Origin: Vibrio tetraodonis
Lineage (GTDB): Bacteria > Pseudomonadota > Gammaproteobacteria > Enterobacterales > Vibrionaceae
NCBI RefSeq assembly: GCF_003350295.1
Contig: NZ_QLYY01000008.1
Location: forward strand, 1 to 64,000
Direction: 5' to 3'
DNA length: 64,000 bases
Numbering within the stretch: the stretch's first letter is position 1; each line of letters starts with the position of its first letter. Below the pieces are notes generated by a model. That model made no database searches. It saw only the letters and a program-made list of their open reading frames with translations, and was not told the DNA's origin. Positions 26,583 through 36,637 of this stretch are shown piece by piece. Made by a program: the position numbers and the translations under genes.

Positions 26583-28577
26583 ATGCTTGATTACTTTACC
26601 CGTCTTATTGAACTCGCTCGCCAAACTAATCATAGATATGGGTTGGTAATGTACGGGGACCATGAATGGATCTGCTCTACTGTAGATACTCTCAAAAGTT
26701 TCGTCTCCGATTCTGACATCGTTCAGCTAGGTGGGTCAGTAAGCGACGACCAAATTCGCCATATCTCTTATAAACAGGGAAAAACTTTGCTAGGGCAAGA
26801 ATGTGAGTTATTGATTTGCGATCTTTCGGGGGGATTTGACGCAAATTCATTCTGCGCCGCCTTGGGAAGTGTGCGAGGAGGCGGTTTAGTCGTTATATTA
26901 CCAAGGTTAACTAACACTTCATCATTAGCACAGCAATGGCTACAAGGTGCTTTTAAAAAGTTGATTCAACTTGAGCAATATAAGCCCTTACCTAAGGTAA
27001 AAGAGGTTAAGGTTCCATCATCAGCTACCCTCGGCGATCAAGTCATAGCGATAGAAAAAATAAAAAAAGTCTCTACTGGTCATCGCAAGCGTCCACTCGT
27101 GATGACCGCTGATAGAGGCAGAGGAAAAAGCAGCGCATTAGGTATCGCATCGGCCGAGCTCATGGAGCAGCGCCAGATAAAGATTCTTGTTACAGCCCCC
27201 AGTTTGGCAACAGTACGGCCTGTTTTTGAACATGCCCAAAAGAAATTGTTAGGTGCCCAAACAAAGAAAGGTAAGATTTGTTATTCGCATTCATCTATAG
27301 AGTTTATTGCTCCGGATGAATTGCTTACTAGTCAACCGGAGTGCGATTTATTGCTTGTTGACGAGGCGTCAGCTATTCCCATTCCGATGCTGCAGAAAGC
27401 TGTGACTCTTTATCACCGTTGTGTTTTCTCTACCACAGTTCATGGTTATGAAGGCTGTGGAAGGGGCTTTACTGTGAAGTTTCAAGATTGGCTTGAGGGT
27501 AAGAGGCCAAATACGTCCTTTTTCCACCTCCATCAACCTATTCGTTGGGCGAAGGATGACCCATTAGAAAACTGGTTATTTGACACTTTTTTGCTAGATG
27601 CTGAACTTGAACCACTGAAATTAAACCGAGGTTCAGACATTAGGTTAGAAAAAGTTCTTAAGCAAAACTTGATTAAACAACCCTCTTTATTACGAGCCAG
27701 TTTTGCACTTTTGGTGAATGCTCATTATCAAACAGCACCAAGTGATCTTATGTTACTGTTAGAAGAAGAGGCAATACAGCTATATATAGCTTTTTCTGAC
27801 GGAGCGTGTATTGGTTGTGTAATGACCATTGATGAAGGTGGGTTAGAGGACAGCTTGATTAAATCAATTCAACATGGTAGGCGACGTCCAAGAGGTCACT
27901 TGGTGCCAGTGACTTTGGCTAACCAACTTGGTATTTGTCACGCAGCACGTCAACATAGCACCCGTATAATGCGTATCGCAATACACCCAGATGCTCAAAG
28001 AATGGGGATTGGGACAGAGGTGCTTTCTCGGCTCACCAAACAATCAAGGTGTGATTTTATGTCAACTAGCTTCGGTGCCACTGATGAACTGATTCGGTTT
28101 TGGACTAAAGCGGGTTTTTCTCCTGTTAAACTGGGTACACAGAGAGATCAAGCAAGTGGTTGCCACTCTATTATCATGATTAAGGGAGAGGTTGATTGGT
28201 TAGAGAACGCTGTAAGTTGTCATCGACAAGCAATGATTTATTTATTGAGCAGCCTTTTTTCCGATGTTGAAGTAGACATTATTCGTAGATTACTAGTGAC
28301 GAACAACATTTCTACAGATAAAGCTGAACTTCCTGCTGTCGTTGATAACTACTCTATGGGAGGGGCAAGCTACGAAAGTGTTGTGCCATTTCTATTTGAT
28401 TGGATATTGTCATCACCAATTCTCATCAAGGAATCATCGGATCTACTGGTACGTAAGGTTTTGCAGCAGCGAACGTGGAGACAATGCTGTGAAGAGTTTG
28501 TAGTATCAGGAAGGAAGCAGTTGGAGCAAAAAATCAGAGATGAGCTCAGAGCATTAATAAAATCCAACCAAGAGTAA
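26583..28577 (+). CDS. tmcA: tRNA(Met) cytidine acetyltransferase TmcA
   Basis: 664 residues. TmcA makes N4-acetylcytidine at the wobble base of elongator tRNA(Met), using acetyl-CoA and ATP. The helicase-like ATPase part shows Walker A TADRGRGKSSALGIA (near residue 175) and a DEAS box (LLVDEASAIPIPML near 255). The GNAT part follows with MRIAIHPDAQRMGIGTEVLS (near 460-480) and a C-terminal tail domain. The length equals the E. coli protein (671). Monocistronic, with its own terminator; two parS2 sites lie just downstream. Confidence 0.95.
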   Translation: MLDYFTRLIELARQTNHRYGLVMYGDHEWICSTVDTLKSFVSDSDIVQLGGSVSDDQIRHISYKQGKTLLGQECELLICDLSGGFDANSFCAALGSVRGGGLVVILPRLTNTSSLAQQWLQGAFKKLIQLEQYKPLPKVKEVKVPSSATLGDQVIAIEKIKKVSTGHRKRPLVMTADRGRGKSSALGIASAELMEQRQIKILVTAPSLATVRPVFEHAQKKLLGAQTKKGKICYSHSSIEFIAPDELLTSQPECDLLLVDEASAIPIPMLQKAVTLYHRCVFSTTVHGYEGCGRGFTVKFQDWLEGKRPNTSFFHLHQPIRWAKDDPLENWLFDTFLLDAELEPLKLNRGSDIRLEKVLKQNLIKQPSLLRASFALLVNAHYQTAPSDLMLLLEEEAIQLYIAFSDGACIGCVMTIDEGGLEDSLIKSIQHGRRRPRGHLVPVTLANQLGICHAARQHSTRIMRIAIHPDAQRMGIGTEVLSRLTKQSRCDFMSTSFGATDELIRFWTKAGFSPVKLGTQRDQASGCHSIIMIKGEVDWLENAVSCHRQAMIYLLSSLFSDVEVDIIRRLLVTNNISTDKAELPAVVDNYSMGGASYESVVPFLFDWILSSPILIKESSDLLVRKVLQQRTWRQCCEEFVVSGRKQLEQKIRDELRALIKSNQE

Positions 28578-28585
28578 CAATGGTG

Positions 28586-28598
28586 TTTACAGTGTAAA
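28586..28598. promoter_or_regulatory. parS2 site
   Basis: TTTACAGTGTAAA lies 8 bp after the tmcA stop codon. It is an exact parS2 match and one of a close pair with the site 67 bp further on. Confidence 0.85.
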
Positions 28599-28652
28599 TA
28601 TCCTCTTTATAAGAGGGCTCACTTTTTCTCGCACCTGTAAAACACTGTTGTA

Positions 28653-28665
28653 TTTACAGTGTAAA
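28653..28665. promoter_or_regulatory. parS2 site
   Basis: TTTACAGTGTAAA, the second of a pair 67 bp apart (start to start) between tmcA and the chemotaxis cluster. Confidence 0.85.
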
Positions 28666-28686
28666 CTCGCCATCGACTATTTTAAC

Positions 28687-28727
28687 AACCATATTTTTCT
28701 ATTCCATTAGAAAAATATGGTTTTTTT
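28687..28727 (+). terminator. Terminator downstream of tmcA
   Basis: CCATATTTTTCT and AGAAAAATATGG, extended by AA/TT, form a 14-bp stem with an 8-nt loop and a run of seven T. The AT-rich stem is weak in GC, but the layout is standard. Confidence 0.75.
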
Positions 28728-28913
28728 GATAAAGACAATTCGTATAACGTATTGAAAATAAGATTATTCTATTAATTTTCTTATAAATAATGTGTGTTTA
28801 TGTTCATAATGGGGTTGAGTTTGGTTGGCTAATCCGCAATTCCTTTCTACACTCAGATTGAGGCGTATGCTTCAACCAACGGCTAGGAAATATAAAAAAT
28901 AAAAGGTAGAAAC
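28728..28913. other. Promoter region of the chemotaxis cluster
   Basis: AT-rich gap before the first gene of the che block. It must hold the promoter; I could not assign sigma-70 or sigma-54 elements with confidence. Confidence 0.4.
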
Positions 28914-29195
28914 ATGTATTGTTTACTTCCTGAGTCACTAGACATCTCGACAGTATTGGATGTGACGACTCAATATCAAACATGGTTTGCACACCAAGGC
29001 GCAGTAGAAGTGAGCGCTGAGAATGTAGCGCGCGTCGATGCTGCTGGCATCCAACTCCTTTCTTGTCTTTTTATTTCCGCAAAAAAACATCGCCGAGAGA
29101 TTTATCTTATTAAGCCGACACAGCTTCTAACCGAAAGTATACAAAACCTGGGACTGTGTGAGGTGTTTGATGGAATAACGAAAGTCGGGGAGTAA
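28914..29195 (+). CDS. STAS-domain protein, first gene of the che cluster
   Basis: 93 residues of the anti-sigma-factor-antagonist (STAS) fold. At the position where such proteins carry the phosphorylated Ser/Thr, the motif reads RVDAAGIQLLSCL, i.e. Ala in place of Ser/Thr. It therefore should not be regulated by phosphorylation in the usual way. It sits 5 bp ahead of cheY in an apparent operon with CheA and a second STAS protein, so it likely has a scaffolding or partner-binding role in this chemosensory system. Start preceded by AAGG at a normal distance. Confidence 0.85.
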   Translation: MYCLLPESLDISTVLDVTTQYQTWFAHQGAVEVSAENVARVDAAGIQLLSCLFISAKKHRREIYLIKPTQLLTESIQNLGLCEVFDGITKVGE

Positions 29196-29200
29196 TCAAT

Positions 29201-29560
29201 ATGACTAAGATACTTGCAGTAGATGACTCTGTGTCAATACGTCAAATGGTTAGCCATACATTGCGTGATGCGGGCTACGAAGTTGAAACCGCTAATGATG
29301 GTCGAGATGCACTTACCAAGGTAGCCAGTCACAAGTTTGATGTCGTTATATCTGATGTCAACATGCCCATAATGGGGGGCTTTGAGTTAGTTAAAGCACT
29401 GAGAGATAAGCCCCAATATAAATTCATACCTATTTTAATGCTAACTACCGAAACCAGTACTGAAAAAAAACAGCAAGGTAAAACGGCTGGTGCCACAGGA
29501 TGGTTGGTTAAGCCATTTAACCCTGAAACGCTCTTAAAAACATTAAAACGCGTTATTTGA
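29201..29560 (+). CDS. cheY: CheY-like response regulator
   Basis: 119-residue single receiver domain. The acidic pocket is in ILAVDDSVSIRQM, the phospho-acceptor Asp in VVISDVNMPIMGGFELV, the switch Thr in LMLTTE and Lys in GWLVKPFNPE. It is the output of the adjacent CheA. By similarity to cluster III (V. cholerae chromosome II) it may not act on the flagellar motor. Confidence 0.93.
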   Translation: MTKILAVDDSVSIRQMVSHTLRDAGYEVETANDGRDALTKVASHKFDVVISDVNMPIMGGFELVKALRDKPQYKFIPILMLTTETSTEKKQQGKTAGATGWLVKPFNPETLLKTLKRVI

Positions 29561-29606
29561 TCTCGAGATCTATACAGAGACACGTTATCAAGTAAGGGGA
29601 AAGTTT

Positions 29607-31679
29607 ATGGCTTTAGATATGGAACAACTGCGCAAGATGTTTTACGAAGAGTGTCGTGAAAATCTTGAAGTATTAGAAGATGTCCTCCTCAATCTAGATG
29701 TAAGTTGTGTCGAAGATGAGTCAATTAATACTATATTTCGAGCCGCGCATTCGATTAAAGGAGGGGCAGCTACTTTTAATTTGCTCGATATTAGTGAGTT
29801 TACTCATTCTGTAGAAGCCTATCTAGACTTAGTACGCAACCACCAAAGAGAATTGAGTGCTAACACAGTAGATTTGTTACTCAAAAGTGGTGATTGTATT
29901 CATGCAATGCTTGAGGGGCATGAGCAAGGTAGTGATGTTGACACTGGCCTTCAAAATCATGTGAGTGATCAGCTCAATGCTTTATTGGGCGAATCAGTTA
30001 ATGGTGATACTGACGCCTCATCATCGTTAGCTTTAAATGATGTTGCTTCAGGTGCTTCTAAACAGGCTGATTGGGAGGTGAAATTTGAGCCTCATGCAGA
30101 AATGTTTTTTAGTGGCAATGATCCACTGAGAATATTGAGAGAGCTGAAAGAATTGCATGAATCCTGTGTGATTAGTGCCGATGAAAGCCAGCTACCCAAT
30201 ATCGAAGATATTGAAGCTGAACTTTGTTACTTAAAGTGGACAGCACACCTTCCAGCTGAAGTGGCAGAAGATGATATTCGTGAGATTTTTGAGTGGGTTG
30301 AAGATGAGTGTGATCTCGTAATCGAGCGAATACTGCCAGGCTCGAATGAATGTGATGTTGAGAAAGAGCAACCCATTGAAGGAGATCCTGAGAGTCCGGA
30401 CGCCCACACCATGGCTTCTAACCTGGACAAATCCGATCCTAAGCCGTCTAAAATCGCAAAATCTGAATCCAGTGTGAGTTCGATACGAGTAGATATCGAT
30501 AAGGTCGATAGCCTAATCAATCTCGTTGGAGAGCTGGTGATTACTCAATCAATGCTGACAGAAATTGGTAACGATTTTGCCATCGATAAACTCGAGAAAC
30601 TTAAAGCTGGATTAGCCCAACTACTTCAGAATAGTAAAGATCTACAAGAAAATGTCCTTAACATTCGCATGTTACCGATGAGCTTTGCATTTAGCAGATT
30701 TCCTCGATTAGTACGCGACTTATCCAGTCGACTCGATAAGCAGGTTGATTTACAAATCCAAGGAGAGCAGACAGAGCTCGATAAAACAGTACTTGAACGC
30801 ATTGTTGACCCGTTAGTTCACTTGGTTAGAAATGGGATTGATCATGGCATTGAACAGCCAGATGTTCGTTTAGAGCGAGGCAAACCCGTTCAAGGAGTGA
30901 TCAAGTTAAACGCTTTTCATCAAGGTGGTTCTATAGTGATCGAGATTAAAGATGATGGTGCTGGGCTTGACTGTGACAAGCTTTGGAATAAGGCGACTGA
31001 AAAAGGTGTACTTGCGGCGGAGGCTCGCCGTGAAGATATGACTGATAAGCAAATAATGAATTTAATCTTTGCGCCAGGCTTTTCAACCGCAGAGGAAGTT
31101 TCTGACATTTCTGGAAGAGGTGTGGGAATGGATGTTGTAAAGCGAAACATCGAAGAACTCGGCGGACATATTGAAGTGGAATCAGAAATTGGCATAGGTA
31201 GCTGCTTTACTATTAGTTTGCCACTTACTCTTGCAATACTTGATGGACAGCTGGTCAAAGTAGGAGGGGAAGTATACATCATCCCACTTTTGACAATAGT
31301 GGAATCAATTCAGATAGATGCAACTTGTATTAAGTCGGCTTCTGGGGGAGTGGAGCTCTATCGGTTACGTGAGGAAAACATCCCTATTTTGCGACTTCAA
31401 GAAGAGTTAGAAATGGGACAAAGTGGGTCTCTAGACGCGAGAATCCTTTGTTTTGTTGAAGCGGCAGGTAATCGAGTAGGACTATTGATTGATGAGCTTC
31501 TTGATCAACAGCAAGTGGTTATCAAGAGTTTAGAATCGAATTACAGCAAGGTTGCAGGTATCTCTGGCGCGACCATTTTGGGAGACGGTTCTGTCTCTTT
31601 AATTTTAGATATTCAAGGCTTAATTACACGTTTTCTCAACAGAGCTTCTGACTCTGCAAGCAAGGGCCTTGCGGCTTAA
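29607..31679 (+). CDS. cheA: Chemotaxis histidine kinase CheA (cluster III type)
   Basis: 690 residues. The P1 phosphotransfer domain carries His48 in FRAAHSIKGGAATF. An atypical middle region (about 155-245, WEVKFEPHAEMFFSGNDPLRI and LKWTAHLPAEVAEDDIREIF) takes the place of the usual P2. The P3 dimerisation helix VDSLINLVGELVITQSML, P4 ATPase boxes LVRNGIDHGIEQP, DDGAGLD and GRGVGMDVVKRNI, and the P5 CheW-like regulatory domain follow. It phosphorylates CheY and CheB in this cluster, and perhaps the REC domain of the phosphatase fusion at 39240. Start preceded by AAGGGGAAAG. Confidence 0.95.
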   Translation: MALDMEQLRKMFYEECRENLEVLEDVLLNLDVSCVEDESINTIFRAAHSIKGGAATFNLLDISEFTHSVEAYLDLVRNHQRELSANTVDLLLKSGDCIHAMLEGHEQGSDVDTGLQNHVSDQLNALLGESVNGDTDASSSLALNDVASGASKQADWEVKFEPHAEMFFSGNDPLRILRELKELHESCVISADESQLPNIEDIEAELCYLKWTAHLPAEVAEDDIREIFEWVEDECDLVIERILPGSNECDVEKEQPIEGDPESPDAHTMASNLDKSDPKPSKIAKSESSVSSIRVDIDKVDSLINLVGELVITQSMLTEIGNDFAIDKLEKLKAGLAQLLQNSKDLQENVLNIRMLPMSFAFSRFPRLVRDLSSRLDKQVDLQIQGEQTELDKTVLERIVDPLVHLVRNGIDHGIEQPDVRLERGKPVQGVIKLNAFHQGGSIVIEIKDDGAGLDCDKLWNKATEKGVLAAEARREDMTDKQIMNLIFAPGFSTAEEVSDISGRGVGMDVVKRNIEELGGHIEVESEIGIGSCFTISLPLTLAILDGQLVKVGGEVYIIPLLTIVESIQIDATCIKSASGGVELYRLREENIPILRLQEELEMGQSGSLDARILCFVEAAGNRVGLLIDELLDQQQVVIKSLESNYSKVAGISGATILGDGSVSLILDIQGLITRFLNRASDSASKGLAA

Positions 31680-31688
31680 GGAGGGAAA

Positions 31689-32237
31689 ATGGAAACGGCT
31701 ATAACGGCACATGATGTCGCGTCAAAAATAGCGCTGCCACTGCAACGACAAGCCTCATCTGAGAGTGCTGAAGAACAGGGCGTCTCAGAAAGTGCGGACT
31801 TTTTAAGCTTTCAGCTAGATAGTGAGTTATATGGCGTAGAAATCAATGATGTGGAAGAGATTCGTGTCTGGGAAAGACCAACCCCCATTCCGCATGCTCC
31901 TGAATTTGTAAAAGGTGTGATTAATTTGCGCGGTATGATCGTTCCTGTCGTTGATTTAAGGTGTCGCTTTGGCGTAGGACGTAGTGAATACCTGCCAAGC
32001 ACAGTGGTTATCGTGCTTCGTCTTAAACTTGATGAAAGTGAACGTTTAATGGGCTTGGTCGTTGATGCAGTGAGTGATGTTGTTAGTCAAGGGCAAAATG
32101 AGTTGTATCCCAGTGTAGGGGAGTCGTTAGTTACGCCCTACTTACAAGGTTTATTGAATGTCGGTGATCAGGTGATGTCTCTACTCAATACCGAGGAGCT
32201 GCTAAATATTGAGCGTGTTCTGGGGAGGGAATCATGA
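31689..32237 (+). CDS. cheW: CheW coupling protein (first copy)
   Basis: 182 residues. A 35-residue lead precedes the CheW fold: FLSFQLDSELYGVEINDVEEIRVWERPTPIPHAP (core), then VKGVINLRGMIVPVVDLRCRFG, the CheW signature. It links CheA to receptors. AAGGAGG lies ahead of the ATG, 9 bp after the cheA stop, and its own stop overlaps the next cheW start by 4 bp. Confidence 0.93.
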   Translation: METAITAHDVASKIALPLQRQASSESAEEQGVSESADFLSFQLDSELYGVEINDVEEIRVWERPTPIPHAPEFVKGVINLRGMIVPVVDLRCRFGVGRSEYLPSTVVIVLRLKLDESERLMGLVVDAVSDVVSQGQNELYPSVGESLVTPYLQGLLNVGDQVMSLLNTEELLNIERVLGRES

Positions 32238-32704
32238 TGATGCCACAGGAATTTCTCAGCTTTATTTTGGGCGAAGATGAATATGGTGTCCCTATCCTTG
32301 ATGTACGAGAAGTGAGAGGGTGGGGAGCGGTTAGAGACGTGCCTAATTCTCCTTCCTATATGCTTGGGGTGTTAGAAATTCGTGGAGAATATGTCCCCAT
32401 TGTTGATCTACGAGCTCGGTTTGGTTTTCCTCCAGCAGAGATAAGTGCAACGACCGTTGTGATTGTTCTTAATGATGCTCAGATGCACCCTTTAGGTATT
32501 ATTGTCGACGGGGTATCAGAAGTTTACCCCTTAACCGATGAGCAAATAAAACCAGCACCATATGTATCACGTACGGTTGACCATAGCTATATCCGGGGTC
32601 TTGCATCGGTAGAGAATGGTCATCTGATTTTAATAAAACTTGAGGCTCTGTTCGATGTGGCAGAGTTGGCTGAACTAGAACACAGGGATCAAAGTTTGGC
32701 CTAA
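32234..32704 (+). CDS. cheW: CheW coupling protein (second copy)
   Basis: 156 residues with a CheW domain starting near the N-terminus (EFLSFILGEDEYGVPILDV, then LEIRGEYVPIVDLRARFGF). The ATGA overlap with the first cheW implies translational coupling. Two different CheW proteins in one operon suggest a layered or heterotypic array. Confidence 0.93.
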   Translation: MMMPQEFLSFILGEDEYGVPILDVREVRGWGAVRDVPNSPSYMLGVLEIRGEYVPIVDLRARFGFPPAEISATTVVIVLNDAQMHPLGIIVDGVSEVYPLTDEQIKPAPYVSRTVDHSYIRGLASVENGHLILIKLEALFDVAELAELEHRDQSLA

Positions 32705-32739
32705 TTAAGTCATACGAAACAATCAGGGAGAGGTGACTC

Positions 32740-35139
32740 ATGGCATTTTGGAATCGTAAAGCTAAATCAAAGGTCATAGAGCAATTTGAGGCGGTCGCAT
32801 CAGATAGCTTAATGGAGGAGCATGAGCCTGAAACACGAGGGCTGTCTAAAGAGCAGCTTTCTTCGGCACTCAATGCAGCGCAAACAGCGTTAATGATGAT
32901 TGATAGGGATTTCAATATTACCTACGTAAACCAGAAGTCCATTGATTTACTGAAAACTCATGAAAGCTTATTTCAGTCTGTTTGGCCTAACTTTCGAGCC
33001 GATGAAGAGTTTTTGATGGGATACTGTATTGATGGCTTTCATGGAAACCCTGCCCACCAGCGCCAATTACTCTCTAATCCATCCAATCTCCCCTATACCA
33101 CAACCATTACTGTAAAAGATGTACAAATTGAACTTAATGTTGGTGCCATAATCGACAAGAATGGGAACTATGCCGGTAATACGTTGGAATGGTCTGATGT
33201 CACTGAAGCTCTTAAGCAAAAAGATGATATTGCCCGCTTGCGTGCAGCAGTTGACCAAGCTCAAACTGCAATGGTAATGATAGACAGGGATTTTAATATC
33301 ACATATGTCAACCAGTCAACCGTTGAGCTATTTGGCAAACATGAGGCTGCACTTCGAACGGTGTGGTCAGGCTTTACCGCATCAGAGGAGTGGTTAATGG
33401 GACGTTGTATCGATGAGTTTCATAAAAACCCTGCTCACCAAAGGCAGCTACTATCGACGCCAAACAATCTTCCATATAAAACCGATATCGATATCGCAGA
33501 CATAAAAATAGAGCTTAACGTTGCCGCTATTATGGATGCTAAAGGCAACTATATTGGTAACACGCTAGAGTGGAAAGATGTCACGGCAAAACGAGCCAAA
33601 GATCAGGAAATGAGTCGCTTGGCCTCTGCTGTCAAAGGTATGACTACTAATCTAATGATGGCGGACAAAGAGGGGGTGATTCAATACCTCAATCCATCTC
33701 TATCTCACTTACTTAAGTCGCGAGAAAGTGATTTACAAAAAGCTTTGCCTGGCTTTGACGCGAGTAATTTAGTGGATAAGAACATTGATGTATTCCATAA
33801 AAAACCAAGTCATCAAAGAAATATAATCAATAATCCAGATCGCCTGCCTTTCTCTTCAAACATTGCTGTTGGGGAGTTGGAATTTAACTTAACTTGTATT
33901 GCGATGCACGATACGCAGGGTAACTACATTGGGCCAGCGCTTCAGTGGGAAGATATTACTGAGCAGCAGGATGGGCAGAGGCAGGTTGAATCTTTAATTC
34001 AAAGGGCGATATCCGGAGAGTTAAATGAGCGCATAGATACCTCGGTATACAGTGGTTTTATGAAAGAACTGGGTGATGGCATCAATAGTTTGCTTGATAC
34101 CATGGTGGAGCCGATTGGCCAATGTATTGACGTAATGAGTCGAGTGGCAGATGGTGACTTGAATACTAATATGTCTGAAAACAAGGGAGAGTTTGGGCGG
34201 CTGTCAGATGCGGTGAATACATCCATTGTCAACCTACGAAATATGGTAGAAAAAATCACCCAATCTTCTGCTCGTGTAGCAACCGCCTCTACAGAAATTG
34301 CTGAGGGAAATAACGATTTAAGTCAGCGTGTTGAGGCTCAAGCATCGAACTTAGAAGAAACTGCAGCTAGCATGGAACAGATGACGGCAACTGTGAGGCA
34401 AAATGCCGATAATGCCAAAGGAGCCAATACTCTTGCTGAAGATGCGACCAAGAAAGCCAGTAAAGGTGGTGATGTCGTTGGGCAAGCGGTATCAGCGATG
34501 TCTGAGATCAATAATGCGAGCAAGAAAATTGCTGATATTATTGGGGTTATTGACGAAATTGCTTTCCAAACAAACCTATTGGCACTTAATGCTGCCGTTG
34601 AAGCAGCTCGTGCCGGAGAGCAAGGCCGTGGCTTTGCGGTAGTGGCAGGAGAAGTTCGTAATTTGGCACAACGAAGTGCAGCGGCAGCCAAAGAGATTAA
34701 AGGCTTAATCAAAGACAGTGTCGAGAAAGTCGATGAGGGCTCTAGGCTGGTTGATGAATCTGGAGATACACTCAGTGAAATAGTGGAAGCTGTCGAAAAA
34801 GTGACGGAGCTTATTGCTCAAATTGCTTCTTCTAGCCTAGAGCAGTCCACGGGTATCGATGAAATCAATCGTGCAATCGCGACCATGGATGAAATGACCC
34901 AACAAAATGCGTCCTTGGTTGAAGAAACATCAGCGGCTAGCCAATCACTTAAAGACGAAGGTAAACAGTTACTTCATCTAATGAATTTCTTCGCTACTGA
35001 TGACAATGTGGCAACACTGGAAGTTAAAAGGCCCACTCCATCGGCCCCAAAGAGTAACGTAAGAGAGATACGAACCCCAAAAGTAGCTAACTCCGGTTTT
35101 CAGGCTAGTGAGGAAGGGGACGAATGGGAAGAGTTTTAA
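32740..35139 (+). CDS. Soluble Aer2-like receptor with three PAS domains and CheR tether
   Basis: 799 residues with no transmembrane helix. Three tandem PAS repeats (about 45-155, 165-280, 290-410) each contain an F-H-x-x-P-x-H-Q-R segment ([36 protein letters not shown]) and a terminal W motif ([21 protein letters not shown]). These match the haem-binding His and the gas-stabilising Trp of Aer2-type PAS-haem domains, so each could bind haem and O2. HAMP-like helices follow, then the signalling tip [22 protein letters not shown]. The C-terminus EWEEF is an xWxxF pentapeptide that tethers CheR/CheD. The cheR start lies inside its 3' end. Confidence 0.92.
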   Translation: MAFWNRKAKSKVIEQFEAVASDSLMEEHEPETRGLSKEQLSSALNAAQTALMMIDRDFNITYVNQKSIDLLKTHESLFQSVWPNFRADEEFLMGYCIDGFHGNPAHQRQLLSNPSNLPYTTTITVKDVQIELNVGAIIDKNGNYAGNTLEWSDVTEALKQKDDIARLRAAVDQAQTAMVMIDRDFNITYVNQSTVELFGKHEAALRTVWSGFTASEEWLMGRCIDEFHKNPAHQRQLLSTPNNLPYKTDIDIADIKIELNVAAIMDAKGNYIGNTLEWKDVTAKRAKDQEMSRLASAVKGMTTNLMMADKEGVIQYLNPSLSHLLKSRESDLQKALPGFDASNLVDKNIDVFHKKPSHQRNIINNPDRLPFSSNIAVGELEFNLTCIAMHDTQGNYIGPALQWEDITEQQDGQRQVESLIQRAISGELNERIDTSVYSGFMKELGDGINSLLDTMVEPIGQCIDVMSRVADGDLNTNMSENKGEFGRLSDAVNTSIVNLRNMVEKITQSSARVATASTEIAEGNNDLSQRVEAQASNLEETAASMEQMTATVRQNADNAKGANTLAEDATKKASKGGDVVGQAVSAMSEINNASKKIADIIGVIDEIAFQTNLLALNAAVEAARAGEQGRGFAVVAGEVRNLAQRSAAAAKEIKGLIKDSVEKVDEGSRLVDESGDTLSEIVEAVEKVTELIAQIASSSLEQSTGIDEINRAIATMDEMTQQNASLVEETSAASQSLKDEGKQLLHLMNFFATDDNVATLEVKRPTPSAPKSNVREIRTPKVANSGFQASEEGDEWEEF

Positions 35140-35978
35140 GCCGTGAAGAGGATGTTGTAGGTGGAACCGAGTTTGAACTAACAGATACAGATTTTAGGTT
35201 CATTCAATGGTTTATGCACAAACATGCAGGCATTTATTTCTCTGATCGAAAGCGTACCATGGTCTATGGTCGAATTAGCCGCCAGCTAAGGCGGCTAGGG
35301 CTTCGTCGTTTCACTGATTATAAGCTTCTCATTGAGCAAGATAGTGAAGAGCGGGTTGGTTTCATCAATAGCCTGACAACCAACAAAACACAATTTTTTC
35401 GTGAATATCATCATTTTGAGTTTCTCGAAAATGTCATGTTAAAAGAGTGGTCCAAGCAAGGCGTCAGTAACCTGAACTTTTGGTCGGCAGGGTGTTCTAC
35501 AGGCGAGGAGCCGTATAGCTTTGTCGCATCGCTGTACTCTAAAAGAGCTTTTAGTACTTTCGAGCACATTCAGATTTACGCAACGGATCTTGATACTAAG
35601 GTTCTCTCACATGCTGCTCAAGGAATCTACAGCGATGATGCGATTTCTTCTATTCCTCCAAAATACTTGCAACCATGCTTTTTAAAAGGAAAAGGCAGTC
35701 AACTTGGTAACATAAAGGTTGCAAAAGGGCTACAGCAAAGTATCAACTTTCAACAGCTTAACTTGTTAGATGAATGGAACTGGCAGGAGCCCTTTGATCT
35801 TATTTCATGCAGAAATGTCATGATCTACTTCGATAAGCAAACTCAAGAAAAGCTAATAAAGCGTTTTTACCAACAACTTAAACCTCATGGGATTCTGTTG
35901 CTCGGGCACTCTGAAAGTGTTGGATCTTGTAGCGACCTCTTTAGACACCTTGGGAAAACCATTTACGTAAAACAGTAG
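35124..35978 (+). CDS. cheR: Chemotaxis receptor methyltransferase CheR
   Basis: 284 residues. The N-terminal helical domain is followed by the SAM-binding fold with [16 protein letters not shown] (motif I), [14 protein letters not shown] and the [12 protein letters not shown] signature. It methylates glutamates of the adjacent receptor, whose C-terminal EWEEF is the expected docking peptide. The ATG lies 16 nt before the receptor's stop codon with GGAAGGGG ahead of it, so the two are coupled. Confidence 0.95.
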   Translation: MGRVLSREEDVVGGTEFELTDTDFRFIQWFMHKHAGIYFSDRKRTMVYGRISRQLRRLGLRRFTDYKLLIEQDSEERVGFINSLTTNKTQFFREYHHFEFLENVMLKEWSKQGVSNLNFWSAGCSTGEEPYSFVASLYSKRAFSTFEHIQIYATDLDTKVLSHAAQGIYSDDAISSIPPKYLQPCFLKGKGSQLGNIKVAKGLQQSINFQQLNLLDEWNWQEPFDLISCRNVMIYFDKQTQEKLIKRFYQQLKPHGILLLGHSESVGSCSDLFRHLGKTIYVKQ

Positions 35979-35986
35979 GTATGACT

Positions 35987-36637
35987 ATGTTTGGACAAAA
36001 AGAACTGAAGCCAATGCACGACGATAGTCATTTCAATCGTTTTTATCATCCTCAGAAAGAAATGCACATGGTCAAGGTTTTCCCTGGTGGACTTTACTGG
36101 AGTCAGCAAGACGATGAGTTGATCGCAACAGGACTGGGATCCTGTGTTGCTGTGTGCATGTGGGACGAGTTAATTGGTATTGGAGGAATGAATCACTTCT
36201 TACTCCCTTTTTGTAGTCAATCTGAGATAAATGCATGGCGGCCAGGTGAGATTGTCTCTACAGCTTCTCGTTACGGTAGCCATGCGATGGAAATGTTGAT
36301 TAATGCCATGATTTCTCATGGTGCCCGAAGATCAGAGCTCAAAGTTAAACTTTTTGGTGGTGCTCAAATGATGGGTAGGCACTCGATGATAGGTGAGAAG
36401 AATATAGCGTTTATTTCGGATTATGTTCAGCGGGAAGGGCTAGATGTCGTTGCTCAAGATCTCGGAGGGTTGGAACCGAGAAGAATTATATTCAACCCTG
36501 TGAACGGAAAGGTATGGCTAAAGAGAGTACCTTACACTGAAGTTCATCAGCTTCAACTTCAAGAGGAGAAATATGCCAGTAAGTTAGGTAGAGAAAGCCA
36601 TCGCTTTCATGATGATGATGTGGAGCTATTCGGATGA
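35987..36637 (+). CDS. cheD: Chemoreceptor glutamine deamidase CheD
   Basis: 216 residues of the CheD family. The catalytic Cys is in [14 protein letters not shown] and His in [11 protein letters not shown], followed by KLFGGAQMM. CheD deamidates receptor glutamines and can stimulate CheC-type phosphatases. The ATG at 35987 is preferred to that at 35981 because the AGG ribosome binding site is only 1 nt from the earlier one. It overlaps cheB by 4 bp (ATGA). Confidence 0.93.
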   Translation: MFGQKELKPMHDDSHFNRFYHPQKEMHMVKVFPGGLYWSQQDDELIATGLGSCVAVCMWDELIGIGGMNHFLLPFCSQSEINAWRPGEIVSTASRYGSHAMEMLINAMISHGARRSELKVKLFGGAQMMGRHSMIGEKNIAFISDYVQREGLDVVAQDLGGLEPRRIIFNPVNGKVWLKRVPYTEVHQLQLQEEKYASKLGRESHRFHDDDVELFG

